Of a DNA stretch of 32,193 bases, positions 1 through 8,518 are shown in pieces (the stretch's first letter is position 1; every line of letters begins with the position of its first letter). The notes below the pieces were generated by a model. That model did not search any database, was not told the origin of the DNA, and was given only the letters and a program-made list of their open reading frames with translations. The stretch covers positions 1 to 32,193 of the forward strand of contig JAEPRB010000352.1 in assembly GCA_016758965.1 (NCBI GenBank), written 5' to 3'. Both the position numbers and the translations under genes were made by a program. Source of the DNA: Circinella minor (Eukaryota > Mucoromycota > Mucoromycetes > Mucorales > Lichtheimiaceae).

Positions 1-2640
1 TGTTATATGCTTACCGTGCTTTATTATTCCTATATGTATGGATATCTTTTTGTGTGTTTGAAACAGATTCAAAGGTCATTTCTATGATAGTTACTATTGA
101 ATTAAACAAGTGATTATTAGTTGCACAGAACGTATTAAGTGAATAATAAATATTTACACTTACCTGCATATGTATACAGAACTAAACTCTATTATGTATA
201 GTGTTTTTTACCTCTTGTTTTTTAACATAGTTCGTAATGACATTTCTATGGGCTCTTCAAATCTCTGATCTAATGTAGGTTGTATAAAGTCCTGCTCGTG
301 AATTACCACAGTATTTTATATATAATTTGTATGTGCTTTTCCTTCATTTACTCCATGGCTAAGAAATAATTGACTTACTGTTTTAAATGGTTATTCTTGA
401 AAGACCACTTTGGTGGTTTTCTTTTTTGTTTTTGATTTTTTTTATAACGTTTTTTTTATATATGTTTTTTTTTTTTTTATGTTTTTTTTTATAACTTTTT
501 TTTATATGTTTTTTTTTATATGTTTTTTTACAACTTTTTTTTATATATGTTTTTTTTTTGTATGTATTTTTTTTATGTTTTTTTTTTATGTTTTTTTTAA
601 GATGTTTTTTTATAGGTGTATTTTAATATGTTTTTTTTAATGATATGTTTTATATATATATGTTTTTATATATATAATAATGGAATGGAATAACTTGATT
701 AAGTCCCAATACCCCATGTAGTTGAGCCTTCGGTAATTGTTGATATCTTATTGTTGGTGTTACTTGATTTCTTAAGTAAGATTACAATATTGCTCCCTTG
801 AAGTTTTGATAATCACAAAACGGAATGCCCCTGAGTATATCTTCTAGCACGAATATATGTTGACCAGGATATAATCAAACGTTTTTTTTCTGTTTTGAAA
901 ATTTCTAGTGATATTAAGTTGCTCTTTTTTTTTTTGTTTTTGTTTTGAGTGCTTGATTGTTGCATGTTCTTCACTAATATGTGTCAATATAAGATACATA
1001 GTGTTGGTTGGATGGTTTCTTTTCATGGTAAACCAATTGTTGGTTGTTGATTGCGATTATAAAAAAAAGATACGAACTGTTAGGTGACGATGGTGCTGTT
1101 AGCTACTGAATGTAACGTGCTTCGTATAATATGAAAGCTGCTGCTCTTCCTGGATATTATTGGCTGGTGGTATTGATTCCTTTCAGAGTCTGTTTATGTA
1201 ACAGATAGTGTTCTTGATACTATAACTTCATCTCAATTGAAAGATAGTTGTTCCTTTTGATTGTTGTTGTAGTGATGACGATGATGACGATGATGGTGGT
1301 TCTACTGCTACTGTAGGTGATATATTGTGTGTTTTTGATTATAGGAATTTGAATACTGCTACTATAAATATGTATAGCTGGTAATATTTTTTATAGCGTT
1401 TCTTGATCCGTTCTTGATCATTTTTCATAATGAAAAAAAATATGGCTTTATGGTTTGAATTGACGGTTCAAAACCAATTTCTTTAATATAGTTCGAATTT
1501 TCGTTTTCAAAATATGACTCTTTTGAGTTTCCAATAGGATAAAAGGTGACACTTTTTTGGTGATATCAATAATTAATTGTTTGATCTTTCTCTTTAGAAG
1601 ATGATGGTGCCGATGACGATGATAAAGATACTATGCCGCTCGAAATATTATAATATACTCCTCCTTTTTGATAACAATGTTGCTGTTATTAAGAATATAA
1701 TTGTATGTAATTATTTGTACTTGTTGATTTTTGATCCATAAAGTGTAATAATGTGCTTGTATTTGTTTGTTATCTTATGTCACAACCCCAATATGACAAT
1801 GTGCTTGGATCTTGGATGATAATACGTAATGATCCCCAATAATTGTTGTCCTTGAATATGATGACTTGGTATTTGATGTTTAATTCCATTAAGATAATTG
1901 GTGCGTATATATCATGGCGATTAATTTTAGTAACCCCTTTTTTAATATAGGCTTCCCCTTTTTCTTGTTAGTAAGATTTTTAACTTTCATATGTTGCCCA
2001 ATGGAGATATATATTTGATGACGATTGGTGATAATGACGATGACCGCTCCGCAAGAAGATACAGTTCTTGTTTTTAATAGTTGAAACCTTCTTGCCTCTT
2101 TTAAATACATGTCGCTCGTCTGTCTGAAAAACCCCAATATATTTTCTTTATTAGGTGACTTGAAGGTTATGTCTTGTGATAAATATTCTGTTCCTGCTAC
2201 TGTCATATACGTTAAATACATTCCGTGCTTCACGTTGTATAATGGTGTGTATTTGATTCGGATTGAAAAATTGTTGTTTGTCGCGAAAACACGAGTTGTG
2301 AGTGTTTGTTTTTGAATGATCTTCTTTTTTTTTCGTATATAAAAAGGTGGTGTTGCTTTGATAATCGGTGGTGATAAATTGACTGATGGCGTTGTAATTT
2401 GTTTCGTAACTTGGGTGTTATCATACTACGTATTTAAGAAATCATGCTGTTTGAATGTCTGTTGTGTATATGATTGTTGTTGAAGTTGTATTTCTTATTC
2501 GGTGTGTGCGAAAAAAATTGAGTTATATTGATAGGTGCTTGTTTTTTTTTATCTTGGTGCTAGTGTTCATTTCTTGTTCTTCATTACCATGGTTTTTGTT
2601 GGTAGTGAGTGCGATAAAAAATATGGTGCGTTCGCTTACA
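1..2640. other. AT-rich region without a supported gene
   Basis: No open frame here looks like a known protein. The longest frames (for example minus strand 2233-1889, 114 codons, opening with GTG) have no recognisable domain. GAT/GAC-rich triplet patches recur near 1270-1300, 1600-1630 and 2030-2050. One minus-strand intron is conceivable: donor CAG/GTAAGT at 164/163, an ACTAAT branch-like motif near 120, and acceptor TAG ending at 94. Because the neighbouring 3.9-5.6 kb region is full of minus-strand splice-like signals, this stretch could be the far end of the same transcript, but that is a guess. Confidence 0.4.
415..665. repeat. T-rich low-complexity block
   Basis: About 250 bp made almost entirely of T runs of 6-11 separated by short ATATG, ATAAC or ATG spacers, giving a degenerate minisatellite-like pattern. 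Open frames across it are compositional (poly-Phe) and are not genes. Confidence 0.8.
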
Positions 2641-3004
2641 TAAATCTTGGCCCCTAATTGGTTGGTCCATTACGTATGGTTTCAGCTCGATACCCAGAAG
2701 AGAACATAGTTGATACCAATGCCCCTTTAGTTCAGTTTGTGTTGATCCAAATGAATTACGACCAGATTACTTGCGTTCTTGTTATAGTAAAAATAAAAGA
2801 GAGAATCTGGAAGTTTCGCAAATACTTCAAAGAATACCCCAAGGTTGATAATCTAGCCACCCTAAGCCAGAATTCATACCAATGTCTCCAAGTTCATTTG
2901 CGTCAACGCACAATGAACGTCCATCCTGAGGATGGGATCCTCTGCCCAACAAGGAAAAGCCAAACGGGGCACCGCGACAACACCAAAAGATAATGTTCAG
3001 AAAT

Positions 3005-3026
3005 ATTCCGGCAAATAGGCCGGAAT
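3005..3026. repeat. Perfect 8-bp inverted repeat (hairpin)
   Basis: ATTCCGGC at 3005-3012 and GCCGGAAT at 3019-3026 are exact reverse complements around a 6-nt loop. A second hairpin follows at once (ACACCT 3029-3034 with AGGTGT 3044-3049). Confidence 0.75.
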
Positions 3027-3420
3027 CTACACCTACCAATGGCAGGTGTTTACACCCACATGGGAGACCTCTGAGGCGACTTTCGTGCGCCACACGCCAA
3101 AAAAACAAAAGCGCCAAAAACGCCGAAGCCTCTGCGCACCCTGCGCACACCCAAGGATGACACCTCAACGAATGGACTTGATGAAGAAAAGGACTTACAG
3201 GCAGTGCAGTCCATACTACAGCTGATGTACTAGGCTCCAGGGCCCTACTCCGTGGCATCACCCATGGCTGATGACCATGAATGCAGGCTCGGAAGTACAC
3301 AGAGTAAGAGAACTTCAAGGACACTTGTTCCTTTATAGGTCTCTTGGCAATCCGCTACCTCTATCTGGAACAGATGTGAGGCCGATGACAATACTAACAC
3401 TGGAAATCAATTATTCTGCT

Positions 3421-3454
3421 TCCATTATAACAACCTTGCGATTGTTATAATGGA
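3421..3454. repeat. Perfect 13-bp inverted repeat (hairpin)
   Basis: TCCATTATAACAA (3421-3433) and its exact reverse complement (3442-3454) enclose an 8-nt loop. A TATAAAA box lies 4 nt beyond it at 3458-3464, and a 7-bp hairpin (TAACTGT/ACAGTTA, 3475-3492) follows. A 13-bp perfect stem is more than base composition alone explains. Confidence 0.8.
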
Positions 3455-3474
3455 GTATATAAAAACCTATAAAT

Positions 3475-3492
3475 TAACTGTTTTGACAGTTA
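3475..3492. repeat. Perfect 7-bp inverted repeat (hairpin)
   Basis: TAACTGT (3475-3481) and ACAGTTA (3486-3492) surround a 4-nt TTTG loop, 20 nt after the larger 13-bp hairpin. It is part of the same structured block. Confidence 0.6.
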
Positions 3493-3614
3493 GTGAAATC
3501 CGATCGACAAGTTACATTCATCACTTTTTATTTTATTTTCAAGAACAAGAAAAAAAGGAAAAATAACTTACGGTATTTATATCGAAAAAGAAAAACGCTT
3601 GTTTGTCATCACTT

Positions 3615-3858
3615 TCATGCCAAGAACCTAACCAGACCAAGTGTCCCATCCGTATCCCAAACTCTGCTTCCCCCCTTACCCACACCCACAGTCACCAACC
3701 ATAGGCTAGCCACAGAAGTAGGCACCCCTTCACCGTTCCACCAACCATAGTATGAACATACACTACCTTGCCTTCTCTCCACCAAGCCATCCGCCAAGAT
3801 GCCATCCTCTTCCGCCCCACCAAGCGGTACAAACCTACCCGTAACACCACTACGGGTC
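3615..3858 (-). other. Putative GC-rich exon following the tandem exon array
   Basis: On the minus strand an acceptor (AAAAG) ends at 3859 and is followed by GC-rich sequence. It is open in two of the three frames: one runs to a TGA at about 3615 and one to a TGA at about 3692. Translations are Gly/Val/Trp-rich and unlike any family I recognise. It is the next exon-like block, 162 bp after the start of array unit 8 (4020), so it may be the terminal exon of the same transcript. No ATG is needed if the transcript is non-coding. Coding status is unknown. Confidence 0.25.
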
Positions 3859-3955
3859 CTTTTAAATAAAAAATATAATTACAGATTAGATATCCATCGT
3901 TCATTCTTTATAATCCCGTATTCTTTACATGTTTATCCTTTTATATTTTACATAC

Positions 3956-4254
3956 CTCAATGGTTCAAAAACCATTCACTGCGCCAAAAATGGACGAAAC
4001 TGTGAGGGAGTCGCCTCAACCTAGTTATTAATAAAATATATAATAAATGTTTCATTAGTTGTCACAATATTAATCACTAGCATTAACGCTTGTTTATCCA
4101 TGTACTTTATTCAACATACCTCTAATAAATAGCACCAAAACCGAAAAAATAAATAGGAAACAAAAATGAGGGAGACTTGCTCGACCTATATATTAGATGT
4201 CATGAAGAAATGGACATTAGTAACTAAAAATACAATTGATTATCATATCATTAT

Positions 4255-4287
<33 letters not shown>

Positions 4288-5249
4288 CATATTTGTACGT
4301 ACCTTCAAAAATAAATAGTAAATAACAGAGGGAGGAAGGGAACCAGCCCAACCTCGACCTATATATATGAATGTGGATGATGTAAAGTATGATTAGTAAC
4401 TATAGTATCATTTCCATTTAACCTTCGTATCCATATCCGTAACCATAATACACAAACCAAATATTTACCTCAATGCTAGCAACAAAAATGTGGAATAAAT
4501 AGGATATAAATACAAAAATAAGGGTATAACAAAAAGAAGAGGGAGCCTGCTCGACCTATATATATGGACGTGGAATATGATAAGTATAATTAGTAGCTGT
4601 CATATCATCTCCATTTTAACATCATATCTATATTCATATACATATTATATATTTAGAATAGTTACCTCGAAGACAATAGCAAAAATTTGGGTATATTCTA
4701 AGATGGGGTATCTTCTAATAAAGGGAGCCAGCTCGACCTACATAGATATAGATATGAGTCAAGTATAATCAGTAATGTAACTTCCAGATTATTTTCATTC
4801 ATCACCCTATCCATATCCATATCCATAATATACTTGTAGAATATTTACCTTAGTAATAGTAGCAAAAATGTTGAAAATAAATAGGGTATAAGAAAGAATA
4901 TATACAAGAGGGAGCCAGCTCGACCTAGATACGTATATGGATAACACAATAAACGTATGACATTAGTACACTACAAATTTAACCACTGTCATCAATTTCT
5001 CTATACCCGATCAAGTAATTACCTCAGAAAAAAATATATACAAAGAAACGCGAGGGAGTGAGCAAGCTCAACTGCAACCTAAATAAAAGGAAGTATATAT
5101 ATTAGAACTAGTAAATTATTGACACCATCATTTCTCTTTTCTATTTTCAATCCATACACTCAATTATATTTACCTCTAAAAAAACACCAACTACATAACA
5201 GCACCAAAAAAAAAGAAAGAAAGAAAAGGGAACGCGAAGGGGAACGAGC
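3956..5249 (-). repeat. Tandem array of eight diverged exon-intron modules
   Basis: Eight units read 5' to 3' on the minus strand: 5249-5174, 5078-5023, 4924-4849, 4737-4666, 4555-4469, 4358-4303, 4185-4120 and 4020-3956 (76, 56, 76, 72, 87, 56, 66 and 65 nt). Starts are 154-197 bp apart. Each unit is preceded by a TAG acceptor. Most begin GTCGAG or GTTGAG followed by a GGCTCCCTC-like core, and all end in AG before GTAAAT, GTAATT, GTAACT, GTACGT or GTATGT. Introns are similar to each other (ATGGATATGGATA-like stretch, then ACTAAT-type branch motifs about 35-50 nt before the acceptor). Exon lengths are not uniformly multiples of three and no ATG-initiated frame runs through, so a spliced non-coding RNA or spliced 3' UTR fits better than a repeat protein. 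A satellite with chance splice-like consensus remains possible. Confidence 0.6.
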
Positions 5250-5337
5250 CTACAAAAAAGAAGATTGTTGTATTAATATTCAATGTCTTAACATGTTTTA
5301 TATTCAATTCATAATAACAATATAAAAAGTTACTTAC

Positions 5338-5658
5338 CAAAAAAAAGAAAAGAAAAAGAAATGATTTTTTTTAGGGTTTTAAAGTTTTTTACAAGTTTTT
5401 TTTGGGGTTTTTATAAGTTTTTTACTTTTTTTTTGGGTTTTTTGTTGGTTTTATATTTTCTAAATTTTTAAACAAGAAAAAACGGGTCAGTAACAAGTTT
5501 TTTTTTTTTGACAAGTTAAAAACATGTTTTAAACAAGTATTATGAAACTTACTTTTGTGTTTTTTTGGTTTATAAAATAAACTACAAAATAGAACAATTA
5601 TAATTAAAATACACAATAAAATGGTTTTTTTTTTGTATGTAATAAGACAAAACTTACC
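5338..5658 (-). other. Putative introns and short exons linking the hypothetical CDS to the array
   Basis: On the minus strand a donor GAAG/GTAAGT at 5658/5657 is followed by acceptor TTTTGTAG (ending 5582), a 29-nt exon-like segment 5581-5553 with donor GTAAGT, acceptor ATTTAG (ending 5460), and an A/T-rich segment 5459-5338 with donor G/GTAAGT. The next acceptor is the first array unit at 5249. Three consensus GTAAGT donors in a row, each paired with a TAG acceptor at fungal intron length, suggest one transcript. The 5360-5560 sequence is a low-complexity run of G(3-4)T(n) and CAAGT(n) motifs that could also produce such matches by chance. Confidence 0.35.
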
Positions 5659-5661
5659 TTC

Positions 5662-6525
5662 TCAGAACCACAACGATGTGGCATTGGGGGGGAGGATATC
5701 CACCTCCATATCCCCCTCCCACCAATCCACATCCATATATTCTTTATCACCGAACTTCCAATCAACATCCATCATATCATCATCATCATCATCTTCTTCT
5801 TCTTCTTCTTCTTCTTCTTCTTCTTCTTCTTCTTCACCATCATCTTCACCATCATCGTCTTCTTCATCATCGTCTTCTCTTTCTTCTTCATCATCATCTT
5901 CTCTTTCTTCTTCTTCTTCTTTTTCTTCATCTTCTCTTTCTTCTTCTTCACTACTATCTTCAACACCGAGATTATAACTAACACCACAACTAAGACTATC
6001 AACACCATAAGTAATAGAGGCTACGGAACCAGAGGAACCTGAAGAGACAGAAGAGAGAGACGAGACGGGCAAAATAGGTGACAGGGTAGGAGAGTAGGCT
6101 GGCGAACCTGGGGGAGAAGAGCCAGGAGAGAGAGCGGGGAGAGTGGAGAGAGATGAGAGAGATGAGTTGACAGAAGAGATGTGAAAAAGCGGAGGAGAAG
6201 AAACAGGTGAAGTAGGATTGGAAGAATCGTGACAACCACGAGCAATAGTAGCAGTAGCAACTACTAAAAAGCCGACACGAACAGAAGAGACACGAGGTCC
6301 ATGGAGTCGGTGGCGTGGTGCCAATTCCCTTTTTGTAATGTCTTGGTTTTGGGCTTTTCGAAATACCGATCCCAAACCTGTTTGTACCCAGCCGGGGCTA
6401 GATACAAACTTTGGAATGGGAGTACGGAGAGGAGCATTAGGAGGACGAAGTATTCGCAAGCGAATGCGCGATTTGTTATTATTGTAAGCAGCAGCAGGAG
6501 CTGTGAGAGAAGTAGAGCGTGTCAT
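5662..6525 (-). CDS. Hypothetical Ser/Pro-rich protein with acidic tail
   Basis: A single 287-codon ATG-initiated frame, preceded on its strand by a pyrimidine-rich leader typical of promoters in this window. I do not recognise a family. Residues 1-60 are basic (several Arg and Lys, with Pro pairs). Residues 100-185 are Ser/Pro/Gly-rich and probably disordered. Residues 189-250 are almost all Glu and Asp, encoded by a triplet repeat. The end carries two MDVDW motifs (252-256, 264-268). GC content is higher than in nearby spacers, and the frame stays open well outside the triplet tract, which supports coding. The TGA stop is only 4 nt before a GTAAGT donor, so the true 3' structure is uncertain. 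The acidic tail and basic N-terminus would suit a nuclear or chromatin-associated protein, but that is inference. Confidence 0.5.
   Translation of the reverse strand: MTRSTSLTAPAAAYNNNKSRIRLRILRPPNAPLRTPIPKFVSSPGWVQTGLGSVFRKAQNQDITKRELAPRHRLHGPRVSSVRVGFLVVATATIARGCHDSSNPTSPVSSPPLFHISSVNSSLSSLSTLPALSPGSSPPGSPAYSPTLSPILPVSSLSSVSSGSSGSVASITYGVDSLSCGVSYNLGVEDSSEEEEREDEEKEEEEEREDDDEEEREDDDEEDDDGEDDGEEEEEEEEEEEEEEDDDDDDMMDVDWKFGDKEYMDVDWWEGDMEVDILPPNATSLWF
5772..5960. repeat. Triplet microsatellite (TCT/TCA/TCG)n
   Basis: An imperfect trinucleotide repeat of TCT, TCA and TCG. Read on the minus strand it encodes the Glu/Asp tract of the overlapping hypothetical protein. On other frames and strands it yields poly-Ser, poly-Leu and poly-Lys shadows that should not be annotated. 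Confidence 0.9.
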
Positions 6526-8518
6526 ACTTGTAAGTAAAAAAAAATAAAAAAAATAAAAGGGGTAAAGAAAAAAAGGTGAAACAAAAAGAAAAAGAAAAAA
6601 AACGCGCCGCCATGGAAATGAATTTTTATTTTATAGCTGCATTACGATTACCATTCCTTTGGATCCCGGCACACAGTCTAGAACCAACTATTTTATTACC
6701 ACCTCCACTATACTCATAATTTTTATAATAAAACCATAGACTTGAAGTTACTTTTTATATGATACGTAATGACAATTTTTTATTATGATTATTATAATGA
6801 AATCTTTTGTGAAATCTCTTATTCTTCATTTCAACAAATAAAGTCAATTATTAACTAGTCTTATAATAAATGCACGGACCACTGTGGTTTTACTTGACGC
6901 TCAGCTATTTTTTTTTTTAACTTGAAATGAAGTTTGATCGAGTGACTCTAATTCTATGAAATGATCTCAAGTTAAAAAATAATAATACTAACAAATGGCG
7001 TTTTTTGAAGAGAAGCTAAATTGACAAACAATAATATATATGAACCAGACCATTTATACCAAGAAATAATATATAATTATATGGAAATAAAGCTACAAAC
7101 CTTATTTTTTTATTTTATTTTTTTGTATCAAACTTACATTAAAATTTAAAACAAGAATAAAGTAATGAAAAGGAAATGTAAAGTACCTAGTCATTAAAAG
7201 TATATCTCTAAATAGAATATCAATAAAAAAATGCTTTCTTCTTTTGGAGCATTACGAAATCTTAGATAATTGTTTCATATAATATATGATTGAAAGCTGC
7301 CTGAAACACTGGATTATGTTTATACAACTACCATTGTTGTTATCAATGTGCTTTTGGAAAAAAAGTAGCTTTAATATAATGCATTGGTTTATTTCGTAAC
7401 CCACTTTGTTACAATGTCTTTATGTAAAGAGATGAATTATGGTTCACTGGTATATGGTACTTTTCAGTTAGATACTACGTACGTACATAATTACTAATAA
7501 CAATGAATTTCACCTTGAATGGTAGTCATGTATTCATTGCATACCGATCATCAACTGCACACTTTATCAACACTATAAAAAAAGCTACGTTTTCATAGAA
7601 CCAACTTTGTAATCAATATTGATAAAATAGTTATCTTTACAGTGTATTGTTATACGTATTTATTTATATACATTAAACTAAATACTTTTGTCTGTAGTCA
7701 GTTAATATGTATTTCTTTATATATATATGTATATATCAACGATTCGAGTCAAGACCAAAAGATATATAATTCACGTCTTTCTCTTTTTCTAATATACTGT
7801 CCAGCAACTACTCCAACTATATATATACATATATCTTCTACTTGATTAATGCACCCTACTACTTTAATCCGTGCTAATCTAACTATTCTATACGTATGAC
7901 CATAAACTGTGATTTTCAACATGTTCGGCTACATGAAAACTTGTTAAAAGTCATTCTACTCAAAAGTAGACATAAGTTTCGGATTCAACTGATGAAATAC
8001 TAACATTTTTTTTTTTACTGATCTATAACGGATCATTCTGATTTAGACTAGTGTCGACCCTTAGCGATAAAATACATCAATGAACTTGTGAAAATGTAAA
8101 TACAGTAAATATCTTTATGTAATAGAACACAAAAGGAGAGTACATCACTCATTTGCTCATAGTAGAGTCTGCCAAAGTTAAAATAATGACTTTTTTTTTT
8201 CCTTAAAAAGACATCAATTTTAGGAATAAAGAAAGTTCCCCGTAGTAGTTTTTTTTTACTTATTATATTATCAGTATAATATGATGTCTCTAATTGATGA
8301 TAATAATAAAATGTATATAGTTTACATCTGTATTCAATGTTCATTATAAAAAGACTAGCATAAAGCTCTTTTTAATATATCAGTTCCCCAAAAACAGTAA
8401 TCAAACATATCGGACCTTTTTTTTTTAACTTTTTGTAAATGCGACAAAAAAAAGGAAATCTCCTCTCCCCCTTATTTGCTTGAACGAAAAACGGCAAAAA
8501 ACGTAAAAAAAAAAAAAA
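6526..8518. other. Gene-free AT-rich spacer
   Basis: Between the divergently oriented hypothetical gene and VPS39. It contains A/T homopolymers, an (AT)-rich patch near 7719-7737, and scattered TACGTA palindromes (for example around 7479-7486 and 7653). Frames here (such as plus 7642-7845 and minus 8344-8048) are short, AT-driven and have no recognisable motifs. The segment just before 8519 is A-rich and probably holds the VPS39 leader. No RNA gene was recognised. Confidence 0.6.

Larger units (their letters stand above)
2650..3500. other. GC-shifted island with inverted repeats, possible repeat-element remnant
   Basis: Base composition is clearly richer in G+C than the flanks. Open frames occur on both strands (plus 2658-2993, minus 3324-2827), but both open with non-ATG codons and resemble no protein I know. 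The island carries perfect inverted repeats at 3005-3026, 3029-3049, 3421-3454 and 3475-3492, a duplicated CTGCGCAC near 3139-3155, and a TATAAAA at 3458-3464 between the last two hairpins. A hairpin plus TATA box near one end would suit an LTR or another short repeat element, but I see no terminal repeats, primer-binding site or transposase/integrase. A structured non-coding transcript is an alternative. Confidence 0.3.

Noticed and set aside
3139..3175. CCCTGCGCAC...AAGGATGACAC resembles the U6 snRNA core (CCCCTGCGCAAGGATGACAC)
   Set aside because: Similarity is limited to about 20 nt with an insertion. The U6 5' stem-loop, the ACAGAGA box and the terminal T-run are absent around it.
5371..5380. 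TTAGGG followed by TTTT, a telomere-like hexamer
   Set aside because: Only one copy occurs, inside a T-rich low-complexity block; no tandem telomeric repeat.
5676..6260. Poly-Leu/His, poly-Ser and poly-Lys frames on both strands
   Set aside because: Shadows of the TCT/TCA triplet repeat and Ser/Pro-rich coding sequence of the minus-strand hypothetical gene.
6612..6719. 35-codon plus-strand frame with a strong GCCGCCATGG start context
   Set aside because: Too short, no motif, and it lies in the upstream region of the divergent hypothetical gene; the start context alone is not enough.
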